Counted from the first letter of the stretch, positions 17,356 through 26,022 are shown. The stretch is 64,000 nt of DNA from a bacterium (GCA_030431975.1 JAUIHP010000002.1:1-64000); one strand, 5' to 3'. Numbers and translations: made by a program. The notes: generated from the sequence alone by a model not told the origin.

Positions 17356-17847
17356 TCAGTTGGTGTGGGATCGGCCTTGGGCCATCTGGATAATGCGGTC
17401 GAACGACGAATCGATCATCTTGCACAGCTGGTTGAAGGTCTTCTCATAGTCAGCCAGGCTGCCGCCGATCGGATCTGCCACGCCGCGCGGGTCGCCGTTG
17501 TCCGGGTCCGCAAACAGCGTGAAGACGAACGTCTTGGCCGCCGCGCCCGGAAGCATCTCTTCGATGGTTTCCTTGTGGTCCGGCGTCATGACGAGGATGA
17601 GGTCGGCGCCGTCGATGAGGTCCCTCGAAAGCGGTTGGGATCGAAACTCGGAAATGTCGATCCCCGCATGCCCGGAGACCGTCACCCCATTCTCGCTCGC
17701 CGGGGTGCCCGGAGCGCCCCAGGTTCCGGCAGAACGCACGTCGAATGAATCGCCCAGGCCGGCCTTCTCGACCCGGTCACGAAGGATGCCTTCGGCCATC
17801 GGACTCCGACAAATGTTGCCCGTGCAGACGACGAGAATTCGGTGCAT
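17356..17847 (-). CDS. Low-molecular-weight protein-tyrosine-phosphatase family protein
   Basis: A 163-residue cytosolic phosphatase. The active-site loop is Cys8-(X)5-Arg14 in [14 protein letters not shown], and the general acid is Asp125 in ADPIGGS. The family includes protein arginine/tyrosine phosphatases and arsenate reductases. The placement next to Sua5/YrdC and glyA recalls the ywlC-ywlE-glyA neighbourhood of Firmicutes, where YwlE dephosphorylates protein arginine; whether it does so here is inference. The ATG at 17847 has GAGGAG seven bases upstream. Confidence 0.93.
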   Translation of the reverse strand: MHRILVVCTGNICRSPMAEGILRDRVEKAGLGDSFDVRSAGTWGAPGTPASENGVTVSGHAGIDISEFRSQPLSRDLIDGADLILVMTPDHKETIEEMLPGAAAKTFVFTLFADPDNGDPRGVADPIGGSLADYEKTFNQLCKMIDSSFDRIIQMAQGRSHTN

Positions 17848-17926
17848 CTGAGTTCTCCTCTCCGAGCCGGAAATGCCCGGAAAGGAGTAGGTTAGGCACG
17901 CCGCGAGCAGCCGTCAAGGATCGGCC

Positions 17927-18595
17927 CTACTCCACAGGATCCGGGGCGTCCACGATGTCGAGTCCACGAAGAGCCTGGATACCGACGCGAAGAAGCCGCG
18001 GCTTGGGACCCGTCACATCGATCAGAGTCGAAGGAAGAGCGGCCACCGGCCCGCCGTCGACATAGAGATCCACTTCTTCCCCGAAAATCGACCATGCCTC
18101 TTCCGCCGACTCGCACGGAGCCTCTCCGGACAGGTTCGCGCTCGTCGAAATGAGAGGCACGCCGACGCCACGAACGAGTTCCTGCAGAAACGGGGTGTTG
18201 GGGAAACGGAAGGCGACCGTCCCTTCGGGACTCCCGATGAAGTCGGGAACGACCGACTCCCTCAGCCGGAACACCGCCGTGACGGGACCCGGCCACGTCG
18301 TGTCCAGAAGCTCGAGACACTCAGGTCCCGGTTCTTCCGCGTAGCGCAAAGCCATTTGCGTATCGGAGACCAGGTTCACGAAGAAGGCCAGCCGCTGCTG
18401 CCCCTTCATCTTTTGAATCCGGTCCCGCGCGTCGCGGCTGTCCCAGCGGCAGGAGAGGCCATAGATGGTATCGGTCGGCATGAGAACAACGTTCTCCCGT
18501 TCGAACTCCGGAAGGAGCTTGGGCAGCTTGGTCCGGGGATCGACCCCCAGACCCAAACGACGTTCTTCGAAAACTTCAGGGTCGAAGGATGGCAT
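17927..18595 (-). CDS. Sua5/YciO/YrdC-type protein (L-threonylcarbamoyl-AMP synthase family)
   Basis: A 222-residue YrdC-domain protein. It has the N-terminal nucleotide motif VVLMPTDTIYGLSC and the late STSANLSGE loop. The family makes threonylcarbamoyl-AMP for the t6A37 modification of ANN-decoding tRNAs. One point is atypical: the segment that normally reads K-x-R-P-x-x-x-P-L is KMKGQQRLAFFVNL here, lacking the proline and arginine arrangement, so it may be a YciO-like paralog rather than the main TsaC. No other t6A gene is in the window. The start ATG follows GAGGACCC. It begins the minus-strand unit running into the phosphatase and glyA. Confidence 0.85.
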   Translation of the reverse strand: MPSFDPEVFEERRLGLGVDPRTKLPKLLPEFERENVVLMPTDTIYGLSCRWDSRDARDRIQKMKGQQRLAFFVNLVSDTQMALRYAEEPGPECLELLDTTWPGPVTAVFRLRESVVPDFIGSPEGTVAFRFPNTPFLQELVRGVGVPLISTSANLSGEAPCESAEEAWSIFGEEVDLYVDGGPVAALPSTLIDVTGPKPRLLRVGIQALRGLDIVDAPDPVE

Positions 18596-18811
18596 CGCGG
18601 GTCCTCTTTCGGGCTGTGTCCCCGAGGATGTTCGGCTCGTTCTCGCCGAAGGTCCGTCTCGGGTCGTCGTCTCGCTTTTGGTCGAACGACGAGACTACCG
18701 CTGCAAAGCCGCAAGGAAAACCCGGATTGCGGCGCTGATTGGGGACCCCGGCGGCGCGGTCCGGGGCTAGAATCGGGGAGGTTTCGCGCTGAGAGCGGAC
18801 GGGAGCACACT

Positions 18812-20056
18812 ATGACCATTCCCAATCCAAGCCTGATCGAGCTCGTGAAGGGCGGCTTCGGACCCGAGCGGGCCGAACCGATCATTCGATCCTTCAGCCG
18901 GTTTGCGGAAGACTCGACCGGCGCGGATGTGACGGTCGGCCTCTCCGTTGCGGGACCGTTTCAGGCGACCGAGCGCCGACTCGACAGCCTGATGCCGCTC
19001 CTCGAGGACGGGCACGTCGACTGGATGGTGGCCCGAGGTGAAGACCTCTACTATGACGCCGAGGGCGGCTTCGAAGCGGCTCGCGAACGCGGAGAGGTTG
19101 GAGAGCCGGCAGAGAACGCCTGGGCTGGAGACCGCCTCCGTCTGGGCGACCAGTTGCTCCCCCGTTCCGTCGTCGAGTCGACCGAGGACTTTCTCGGACG
19201 GCTGATCGTGGCGCCCCCGTTTCAAAAGATTCTCGCGACGTCAGAGTTGAACGCACTGCTCGGGAAGTTCCTGGCAGAGCGAGACCAGTGCTGGCACCTT
19301 CCGCCGACTTCGTTGTTGGCCGTCGCCTACCGGCAGCGGGTTCCGGTCTTCTCCGACTCGCCCGGCGGGTCTGTCCTGGGACGACGGATGGCCGCCGCCG
19401 CCCTCTCCGGAAACCGGCTGGTGCTCGACCTAAATCGCGACGTCAACCTGGCCGCGGCCATTGTGCTGCAGGGCGCAACGAACGGACGGACGCTCGCCGC
19501 GAGCATCGGCGGAGGCAGCTCTCGCGACCTGCTGCTTCAGGCGTCGCTTCACTTGGAGCGCCCCCTCGGCCTGGGTGACTATGCGCCACGGCGCTTTCTC
19601 GAAGTCGCGTCCCCCGGCAGAACGCGACTCGCCGAACGCTTCGACCGACTCTGGCCCGGCAAAGAGTTGGAGCTGGAGGCCGTCGAACTCCCGTCCGACA
19701 TTGCGGTCCCCCTGCTTTCCGCGTTTTGTTTGAGCGCACCCAGCGGACGCGAGCCCCGCATGCTCTACGGCGCCCGCGATCGCCTGCTCGAGCGCTTGCG
19801 TGATGGATACCTGAGGCACGATCTCGAACGCCAGGTCCGCGCCACCAGCGCTCAGTTCCAGGCCGTCGTTCAGGAGAGTCAAAGCAAGATCGCCACCGCC
19901 ATCGAAGAGACACAGGCCAACCTGCAGGCCGAGGTCAGCCGCGTACAGCATCAGGTCCAGCAGCAGGTGCAAAAACTCATTCATCAGATGCGTCCAACCG
20001 GAGGGCGGCGACCCGAAGAGCGATCTGACGACGAAGCGTGGATGGGTGACGAGTGA
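18812..20056 (+). CDS. Deoxyhypusine-synthase-like protein with coiled-coil tail
   Basis: A 414-residue protein. Residues ~1-340 follow the deoxyhypusine synthase (DHS) fold pattern: SLMPLLEDGHVDWMVARGED parallels the DHS '..I..TGANL..D' strand-helix, VPVFSDSPGGSVLG parallels '.P.F.P...DS.LG', and AASIGGGSSRDLLLQ parallels the NAD-binding IGGG..... loop. WPGKELELEAVELPSDIAVPL aligns loosely with the DHS segment carrying the catalytic lysine. Bacteria lack eIF5A, and bacterial DHS-like proteins have been linked to homospermidine synthesis or remain unassigned. Residues ~350-395 add a Gln-rich coiled coil not normal for DHS. The ATG at 18812 follows GGGAG. The gene overlaps the Nudix gene by four bases. 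Specific activity is unknown. Confidence 0.62.
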   Translation: MTIPNPSLIELVKGGFGPERAEPIIRSFSRFAEDSTGADVTVGLSVAGPFQATERRLDSLMPLLEDGHVDWMVARGEDLYYDAEGGFEAARERGEVGEPAENAWAGDRLRLGDQLLPRSVVESTEDFLGRLIVAPPFQKILATSELNALLGKFLAERDQCWHLPPTSLLAVAYRQRVPVFSDSPGGSVLGRRMAAAALSGNRLVLDLNRDVNLAAAIVLQGATNGRTLAASIGGGSSRDLLLQASLHLERPLGLGDYAPRRFLEVASPGRTRLAERFDRLWPGKELELEAVELPSDIAVPLLSAFCLSAPSGREPRMLYGARDRLLERLRDGYLRHDLERQVRATSAQFQAVVQESQSKIATAIEETQANLQAEVSRVQHQVQQQVQKLIHQMRPTGGRRPEERSDDEAWMGDE

Positions 20057-20703
20057 GTCGTCCGGTCAGCCCCACCCCACTCAAGAAAGCTCTGGTCGAA
20101 ACGTTGAAGGGACCGCTCCCGGGCGCCGCAGCCCACGCCCGCGCGTGGCCTGAAGGGCTCCCTCATCGTGACGGCAAGACCCACCGGGAGGCGGCCGTCC
20201 TTCTGCTGCTCTTTACCGGGCCAGATGGAGCCATGCAGTTCCCCCTTGTCGAACGTCCGCAGACGATGCCGACCCATGCCGGCCAGATCGCCTTTCCCGG
20301 CGGCGGCCAGGCTCCCGGCGAAACTTCCGAAGAAACCGCACTCCGAGAGATGAATGAAGAACTCGGAGTTTCCGAGAAAGAGATAGAGGTCGTCGGCTCT
20401 CTGACGCCGGTTTCGATTCCGGTCAGCGGGTTTCGGGTCACTCCCGTTGTCGGGTGGGCCGAGGCCGAGCCCATGTGGCGGCCCGACCCACGGGAGGTGG
20501 TACGGATGCTGGTCGGCGACCCCGACCGGATTGCCCGCGACGGACCGACGACGACCTTCCGCAGAAGCTATGTCGGGTCCGAGTGGGACATCCCCGCCTT
20601 CGAGGTCGAAGGCAAACTCGTCTGGGGAGCGACCGCACTCATGCTGGCGGAGTTCGGTGAGGTGTGGAGTCGATTGGACAGCGCAGGAACGAAGAGAACA
20701 TGA
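20053..20703 (+). CDS. CoA-type Nudix hydrolase (NudL/YeaB family)
   Basis: A 216-residue Nudix enzyme. The Nudix box is complete: GGQAPGETSEETALREMNEELGV, here read as G-x5-E-x7-REMNEELGV. Immediately upstream is the UPF0035 signature THAGQIAFPGGG that distinguishes hydrolases of CoA and CoA derivatives (releasing 3',5'-ADP and phosphopantetheine-type products). The start GTG lies inside the end of the DHS-like gene (GTGA overlap), and its TGA overlaps the purU ATG, so the three genes are translationally coupled. The exact substrate is inferred from the family. Confidence 0.9.
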   Translation: MSRPVSPTPLKKALVETLKGPLPGAAAHARAWPEGLPHRDGKTHREAAVLLLLFTGPDGAMQFPLVERPQTMPTHAGQIAFPGGGQAPGETSEETALREMNEELGVSEKEIEVVGSLTPVSIPVSGFRVTPVVGWAEAEPMWRPDPREVVRMLVGDPDRIARDGPTTTFRRSYVGSEWDIPAFEVEGKLVWGATALMLAEFGEVWSRLDSAGTKRT

Positions 20704-21563
20704 AGAAGAAACCGACCGCCACCCTCCTATGGTCCGGACCCGATCAGTCCGGCATCGTCGCCCGACTCGCTCTATTCGTTCATGAGCGCGGGCACAACAT
20801 CATCCACTCCGACAACCACACCGACGGCAGCACCGGACTCTTCCTCACCCGCATCGAGTGGGAGTTGCCGCGTGGATTCGGAGAGGACGATCGACGGCAG
20901 TTGGAAGATGCCTTCTCTCCCCTCGCCACCAAGCTCGGCGGTTCGTGGCACATCCACTACTCGGACATGCGCGCGCGGGTCGCTGTTTTCGTGAGCAAGC
21001 AGGATCACTGTCTGCTGGATCTTCTGTGGCGACACCGGAACGGCGAGCTCGATGCTCACATCCCGATCGTTGTGGGAAACCACGCATCCCTCGAAGACCG
21101 CTGTCACGGTTTTGGGGCCGAGTTCATTCACGTCCCCATCGACGCCAAGTCAAAGGACGACGCCGAAGCTCGTCAACTCAGTCTGCTTCGAACGCATGAG
21201 ATCGACCTGGTCGTTTTGGCCAAGTACATGCAGATTCTCAGCAACGACTTTCTGGCCAAGGCTCCGCCCGTCATCAACATTCATCACTCCTTTCTTCCGG
21301 CGTTCATCGGCGCGCGGCCCTATCACCAGGCCTTCGAACGAGGCGTCAAAGTCATCGGAGCCACCGCGCACTACGCCAGCCCCGAGCTCGACGCCGGTCC
21401 CATCATCGAGCAGGACGTCGTACGGATCAGTCACCGTGATGAGGTGAAGGATTTGATTCGGAAGGGCAAGGACCTGGAACGAGTCGTGTTGGCGCGGGCC
21501 GTGCGGCAGCATCTGCTCAATCGCGTGTTGGTCTACGGGAATCGGACGGTGGTTTTCGAGTAG
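20700..21563 (+). CDS. purU: Formyltetrahydrofolate deformylase
   Basis: A 287-residue enzyme that hydrolyses 10-formyl-THF to formate and THF, supplying formate for purine synthesis and balancing the folate pool. An N-terminal ACT-type domain (LLWSGPDQSGIVARLALF) precedes the formyltransferase-fold catalytic domain. The catalytic Asn/His are in INIHHSFLPAF and the Asp in GATAHYASPELDAGPIIEQD. I chose the ATG at 20700, which overlaps the Nudix stop as ATGA and places the conserved N-terminus correctly. It ends 84 bases before the convergent APH-type kinase gene; that gap shows no clear terminator. Confidence 0.96.
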   Translation: MKKKPTATLLWSGPDQSGIVARLALFVHERGHNIIHSDNHTDGSTGLFLTRIEWELPRGFGEDDRRQLEDAFSPLATKLGGSWHIHYSDMRARVAVFVSKQDHCLLDLLWRHRNGELDAHIPIVVGNHASLEDRCHGFGAEFIHVPIDAKSKDDAEARQLSLLRTHEIDLVVLAKYMQILSNDFLAKAPPVINIHHSFLPAFIGARPYHQAFERGVKVIGATAHYASPELDAGPIIEQDVVRISHRDEVKDLIRKGKDLERVVLARAVRQHLLNRVLVYGNRTVVFE

Positions 21564-21647
21564 GCCCATCGATCCGCGCGACATCGTGGGGATCAGATTC
21601 GTTCCATCAAGGAGATGCCCCCGCGCTGGGGTCGAACAGTCCTTCGA

Positions 21648-22676
21648 TCAGAGCCTCTTCGCGATGTCGACCGCGTACGCGTCCAACCTTTCCCGCAGAA
21701 CCTCCTCAGTAAGGTCCGTCCGACCGAGTTCGATCCACGGTTCGTAGGCATTTGCATCCGTCCAGCAGCGAACCGCGTCGCAGTGTGCCTGCAACCGGTC
21801 ATCCAACGCGTTTTCCAGTCCGACGGCCCGATACGCTTCCAGGAATCGGTTTGCGATGTCGACTCCGAACAGGCAGACCAGGTTGACGCGGCAGTGTGCG
21901 AGGTCAAGGCCGACCGGACCCACAACGGAGTTCGTCCAGTCGAGGACTCCGGTGATCCGACCGTCATTCCAGACCATGTTCGTTGGGTGATAGTCGCCAT
22001 GCAGAAAGGTCGGAGCGTCGTACGCGACCGCCGGGACGCCAGCAGCTGCGGCACCCAGGACTTCGTTCCAACTCCTTCGGATCTCTTCGCCCGCCTCATT
22101 CAGCCACAGCGGTGGCGTGGGGGGACGCAACGGTGGACGAGGTTGAATTCTGCGCAAAGGCTCCTTCGCTTCCCGCCAATCGAGCCGATGGAACTGCGGA
22201 AGCGCCGCGGCCAGCGTTTCGGCCCAGCCTTCCGGATCGGTCGGCGCGATGTCGACCGCGCCCTCGATGAACGAGGCCAGCATCGCCGGTCCGCCAAGGC
22301 GGTCCGAGTTCAGTTCCAGAGCGTGAAGTTTCGGGCACTCCACGTCCAGTTGCGCTTGGTGAGCTTCGAGGAACCGAAGCACGGCGGATTCGGCGGCGAG
22401 CGCTTCCCTCGCTGATTCCGGGGCGAAGAAGTCGGGCTTCAGGACGCGCAGAACGAAACATTGGGTTCGGCCTTCCGGGCTTCGGCCTTCCGGAGTTCTG
22501 CCGTCCGGGGCTCGGCCTCCCGTGGCCCGCGCGTCCTCGGCCCGGCCGTCCGGGCCACGCACATCCACTCGCCAGACATGGGCGCCGAGTCCACCGACCA
22601 TCGGCGTGACGCGCAGGATCTCGTAGCCGGGTCCGAGCGCGGAAAGAATGAAGGTGCGCACCGGGTCAGTTTCCAT
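21648..22676 (-). CDS. APH-type phosphotransferase with repeat-coded loop
   Basis: A 342-residue small-molecule kinase of the aminoglycoside/choline/homoserine phosphotransferase fold. The catalytic loop is FLHGDYHPTNMVW and the metal-binding loop is GVLDWTNSVVGPVGLDLAHC. The substrate cannot be told; drug resistance should not be assumed. Between the Gly-rich loop strand (GGLGAHVWRVDV) and the ATP-lysine strand (CFVLRVLKP) sits an insertion of ~28 residues made of GRAPD/GRTPE/GRSPE five-residue repeats (15-bp period). Also odd, that strand reads VLRVLKP, where the usual nucleotide-binding lysine must be checked. The ATG at 22676 lacks a clear ribosome site; it is 20 bases after the Ser/Thr kinase gene. 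Confidence 0.82.
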   Translation of the reverse strand: METDPVRTFILSALGPGYEILRVTPMVGGLGAHVWRVDVRGPDGRAEDARATGGRAPDGRTPEGRSPEGRTQCFVLRVLKPDFFAPESAREALAAESAVLRFLEAHQAQLDVECPKLHALELNSDRLGGPAMLASFIEGAVDIAPTDPEGWAETLAAALPQFHRLDWREAKEPLRRIQPRPPLRPPTPPLWLNEAGEEIRRSWNEVLGAAAAGVPAVAYDAPTFLHGDYHPTNMVWNDGRITGVLDWTNSVVGPVGLDLAHCRVNLVCLFGVDIANRFLEAYRAVGLENALDDRLQAHCDAVRCWTDANAYEPWIELGRTDLTEEVLRERLDAYAVDIAKRL

Positions 22677-22696
22677 GACGGAGTGCCGGTTCGCGA

Positions 22697-24409
22697 TCAG
22701 AGCCCGACGGTCGGGCGAGACTCTACCGCTCCCGCTTCTCCCGGCAGATTCTCGGCCCACCATCGCTGCGCCCGATCTTCGCTCCAGTCCGGAACGGATT
22801 CGGCGCAACTCTCCAGCCGGCGAGAAAGTTCACGCGCCCCCACGGGTCGATCCCCGGGTGCTTTGGCCAGGCAATCGAGAATGATCCGATCCAGTTCGGT
22901 CGGAAGCTCGATTCCCGCGCGCTGCGACGGAGGCACGGGATCGTCCTTGGCGTGCTGGACCATGATGTCCATGGGCGAATCCCCGTCGAAGACGAGAGAA
23001 CCGGTGAGAAGCCAGTAGCCGACGCACCCGACCGCATAGATGTCCGCCGCGGAACCGACCTTGTCGACAGATGTCATGGCCTCCGGCGCCATGAATCCGG
23101 GCGTTCCACATGCAAGACCGTCGACGGTCAGTTGCGACTGTCCCGGGGCAACCTCTTCCTCGCGTTTTACCAGGCCGAAGTCCAACACCTTGACGAAATC
23201 GAACTCCGCTCCATAGCGACAGAGGAAGATGTTACCCGGTTTGATATCCCTGTGAATGATTCCCTGAAGATGCGCGTCATGGAGCGAATGACAGATCTGC
23301 CGAAGAATGTGAACGACCCTCTCCGCAGGGAGAGGGCCATGGCGACGAATCAGCGTCTTGAGATCCACACCGTCGAGAAGTTCCATCACGTAGTAGAAGG
23401 TGCCGTCACCGGAGACACCAAAGTCGAAAAGACGAATCGTGTGCGGTGAGGCCAGACCCGCCGTGGCCTGAGCCTCACGGTCAAAGCGACGTATGGCCGT
23501 CTGTCTCGCCCCGTCGTCCCGGCCCAACGCTTCCGGCCGGATCAGCTTGATCGCTGCCGTTCGTGCGAGAAGCCGGTGTTCCGCCGTCCAAACCTCCCCC
23601 ATCCCGCCGACGCCAATCCGCTCCTCGAGATGGTAGCTGCCCATGCGCCGTGCTTTGGACAGGTCACGGGTCAGTGTATAGACGACCCGCGACGCGAAGA
23701 CGGCGATTCCGGCGCAGATGAACGTCGGGATCGTGACTTCCAGGAAGTAAGGCCAGATCAAAGTCTCGATACTTGGCGGCACACCATGAAGCCAAATCGA
23801 GGTCAGCATGACGGCAGGTACCGTGGACGCCGTCAGAAAGGCAGAAACAGCCGTGCGGCCGAACGACGCCGGTATGAGAAGCGGGAACACCAACAACCAA
23901 ACGGACACCCAAGTGACACCGTTGAGGTAGAGTAGGCGCAAGCCCTCCCGGTCCAGCGGCTCGATGATCTCGGGAACGATTCGATCCGGAGAGATTCCCA
24001 GGGAGGAAGCCACCAAGGTTAGGAAGGCTTCTCCGTCAGTTTCGAACCCGAACACCCCAATGATGATTCCAAGTCCCGCCAGCACCTCGAAGACCGTAGC
24101 CACGTTCATGAACATGCGCGGAGGGATCCAGCGCTTGCGGCAGCAAACATAGATAGCGATGCCGGACCCGACACAAAGCGCGGTCATCGCGTCCCAGAAC
24201 GCTACATTCTCGGTGGGACCAAGCGCGTCGGGAGAGAATCGGAAGAAGAGAAAGTTCGCGAACCAGGCGACCGCGTAGACGACTCCAAGCCCGCCGAAGC
24301 GACGATACATCTGGCCCTGAATTTCGGGCGCCAGATTCGCGAAGCTCGAGCCACGCAACGAAATCTCGGGCCCGGCCAGCCCGACCGGGGGTGAAGTGCT
24401 TTGCGGCAT
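22697..24409 (-). CDS. Serine/threonine protein kinase with N-terminal six-helix membrane domain
   Basis: A 570-residue Hanks-type kinase in an inverted layout. About six hydrophobic helices lie between residues 39 and 245; the kinase domain occupies ~259-545. Key residues are all present: the Gly loop GVGGMGEVW, Lys288 in AAIKLI, catalytic Asp388 in HRDIKPGN, Asp410 in DFGLV, and the APEAM motif. In the better-known PknB type the kinase is N-terminal with one helix and external PASTA repeats; here the membrane part is N-terminal and there is no external sensor domain. Its signal and targets are unknown. It is 20 bases ahead of the APH-type kinase gene. Confidence 0.93.
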   Translation of the reverse strand: MPQSTSPPVGLAGPEISLRGSSFANLAPEIQGQMYRRFGGLGVVYAVAWFANFLFFRFSPDALGPTENVAFWDAMTALCVGSGIAIYVCCRKRWIPPRMFMNVATVFEVLAGLGIIIGVFGFETDGEAFLTLVASSLGISPDRIVPEIIEPLDREGLRLLYLNGVTWVSVWLLVFPLLIPASFGRTAVSAFLTASTVPAVMLTSIWLHGVPPSIETLIWPYFLEVTIPTFICAGIAVFASRVVYTLTRDLSKARRMGSYHLEERIGVGGMGEVWTAEHRLLARTAAIKLIRPEALGRDDGARQTAIRRFDREAQATAGLASPHTIRLFDFGVSGDGTFYYVMELLDGVDLKTLIRRHGPLPAERVVHILRQICHSLHDAHLQGIIHRDIKPGNIFLCRYGAEFDFVKVLDFGLVKREEEVAPGQSQLTVDGLACGTPGFMAPEAMTSVDKVGSAADIYAVGCVGYWLLTGSLVFDGDSPMDIMVQHAKDDPVPPSQRAGIELPTELDRIILDCLAKAPGDRPVGARELSRRLESCAESVPDWSEDRAQRWWAENLPGEAGAVESRPTVGL

Positions 24410-24513
24410 GCGGAAGAAGCCTCGGAGTGGCCCTCATCGTGGCCAGGGAGATGGTTCGGTCCAAGTCCGGCCAGTCTATCCCGAGCCCCATGAACGGGCA
24501 ACCGACCTCCCGC

Positions 24514-25449
24514 TCACCGCACCAACCCATCGCCCGGCAACCCAAACGGCTCCCTCGCCGGCGCCCCCTCCGGCCCGTTGAGTCGCCAGTACACCAACCG
24601 CTCACTATGGACCAACCGCGCTTCCCCACCCCGGCTGTCCGACCAGCCCAGGACTCGTTTCTCCCCCCCGGCCTCGACCCAAACCCGGACCTCCCGATCT
24701 CCGTAGCTCCACGACCACGGATAGGCCGAAAACTCTTCCCCCATCGCTTCGTAGGTTTCCGCATCGCCCTTGACCAACGTCGCCTTCCGCGACTGCAGCG
24801 GCCGGTGAGACTTCCGTACCGCCCACAGCGACGGATAGAGCTCCAGCTCACGGCTCTCCCCTGGAGCCAGAACCTCCCCGTCCAGTTCACGGACCCAAAC
24901 GAACAGGTTGTCCTCGAGATCCGTTTCGCGCGCGGGGATCACGCGGTCCATGTCGGCCTCGGATTCGAAGTAGCTTCGCAACTCTTCCTCCCAACCGTCC
25001 TCTGTCAGATCGAGACGGTGGTAGACCTGCCCGCACCACTCCTGCGTGGTATGCGAGACGCGCGCGGCCTGAAACGGGTGATGGCCGAGGTGGGAATCGG
25101 CGACGCTGAAAACGGTCGTCATCGTGGCGTAGTCGTACAGCCCGGTGGGAAAGCGAAGGAGCTTGTTCAGCTTCACGACGAACATCCGCTCATTCTGCGG
25201 TGTCCGTCCGGACTCGACCTTGACGTAGGTGTTCCGGTCGAGTTCCTCCGCAGCATAGACGAGCACGGCGTGCCCTTCGCGCGGCTGCCCGTACCGTTCC
25301 TCGACGAGCTCGTACGTGTTGACCTCGCCCCGACCGTCGCTCCAGGTGTCGTAGAACTCCTTGGAGGCAGCCTCGAGACTCCGCGGAACGACACCAAACA
25401 AAAGGGGGAGCCACATCGCCAAGAGGGCTCCCCGTACTCGGAACTTCAT
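24514..25449 (-). CDS. Conserved exported protein of unknown function
   Basis: A 311-residue protein with an N-terminal signal peptide (residues ~8-28, LLAMWLPLLFGVVPRSLEA). The mature part opens with WSDGRGEVNTYELVEERYG, then REGHAVLVYAAEELDR and FVVKLNKLLRFPTGLYDYATM. This pattern is shared with a family of exported or lipid-anchored proteins in Bacteroidota and relatives that databases often label 'septum formation inhibitor Maf'; that label is wrong, since it has no Maf signature (the true maf is at 50805-51455). The fold and role are unknown; the sequence looks all-beta and ligand-binding. The ATG at 25449 has AGG six bases upstream. Probably transcribed with purE. Confidence 0.75.
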   Translation of the reverse strand: MKFRVRGALLAMWLPLLFGVVPRSLEAASKEFYDTWSDGRGEVNTYELVEERYGQPREGHAVLVYAAEELDRNTYVKVESGRTPQNERMFVVKLNKLLRFPTGLYDYATMTTVFSVADSHLGHHPFQAARVSHTTQEWCGQVYHRLDLTEDGWEEELRSYFESEADMDRVIPARETDLEDNLFVWVRELDGEVLAPGESRELELYPSLWAVRKSHRPLQSRKATLVKGDAETYEAMGEEFSAYPWSWSYGDREVRVWVEAGGEKRVLGWSDSRGGEARLVHSERLVYWRLNGPEGAPAREPFGLPGDGLVR

Positions 25450-25537
25450 CGTGTACCTACCTTCCGCAAAGAACCTGCCCGAACTGCACGGTCAGCTCGG
25501 GCTCGGCCCACTTCAGGCTAGTGTCCCGCACGGGACT

Positions 25538-26014
25538 CTAGAGACGTTCTCCCTTGGCCATGTCTTCCTTCAACCCCCGGAGGCGTCCTTTCAGTTCCGG
25601 ATCGGAGAGCGCCAGGATGGACACCGCGAGGACGGCGGCATTGCGGGCGCCATGCTTGTCGACCGCGAGCGTTCCAACCGGAACGCCGGCCGGCATTTGG
25701 ACCATGGAGAGCAGCGCGTCCAGGCCCTGCGCGACGCCACCGGAAACGGGGACACCCAGCACAGGCAGCGTGGTGTGTGCCGCGACGACTCCGCCGAGGT
25801 GCGCGGCGAGCCCGGCCATGCAGATCAGGACCTTGAGCCCGCGCTCTTCGGCGGTGCTGGCCCACTCCGCGGTCGCTTCGGGCATGCGATGTGCCGAGAG
25901 CATGCGCGACTCGAACGGGACATCGAACTTCTTCAGGACCTTCTCGGCCGCCTCGACGATCTTCTCGTCCGACGGGCTTCCACAAACAATTCCAACCAGC
26001 GGGGTATCCGACAC
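25538..26014 (-). CDS. purE: N5-carboxyaminoimidazole ribonucleotide mutase
   Basis: A 158-residue PurE protein. GSPSDEKIVEAA is the phosphate-binding N-terminal motif, SAHRMPE holds the catalytic histidine, and AGLAAHLGGVVAAHTTLPVLGVP forms the rest of the CO2/AIR site. It moves the carboxyl group from N5-CAIR to C4, making CAIR in purine synthesis. A purK gene, needed with class I PurE, is not in the window, so class I versus class II use cannot be decided here. The GTG at 26014 has GAGGAG eight bases upstream. It follows purD by 137 bases. Confidence 0.96.
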   Translation of the reverse strand: MSDTPLVGIVCGSPSDEKIVEAAEKVLKKFDVPFESRMLSAHRMPEATAEWASTAEERGLKVLICMAGLAAHLGGVVAAHTTLPVLGVPVSGGVAQGLDALLSMVQMPAGVPVGTLAVDKHGARNAAVLAVSILALSDPELKGRLRGLKEDMAKGERL

Positions 26015-26022
26015 GATCGTGT
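26011..26022. promoter_or_regulatory. 12-bp perfect palindrome at the purE start codon
   Basis: ACACGATCGTGT is a perfect palindrome covering the GTG start of purE and the bases between start and ribosome site. It could be an operator or simply chance; there is no second copy upstream of purD. Confidence 0.25.

Noticed and set aside
18596-18811. Sigma-70 promoter for the DHS-like gene from TAGAAT at 18768
   Set aside because: No matching -35 hexamer at 15-19 bases; the nearest TTGGGG is 23 bases away.
21648-22676. Aminoglycoside resistance gene
   Set aside because: The fold is shared with many housekeeping kinases; nothing here supports a drug substrate.
24514-25449. Maf / septum inhibitor annotation for the exported protein
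   Set aside because: No Maf signature; signal peptide present; real maf is at 50805-51455.
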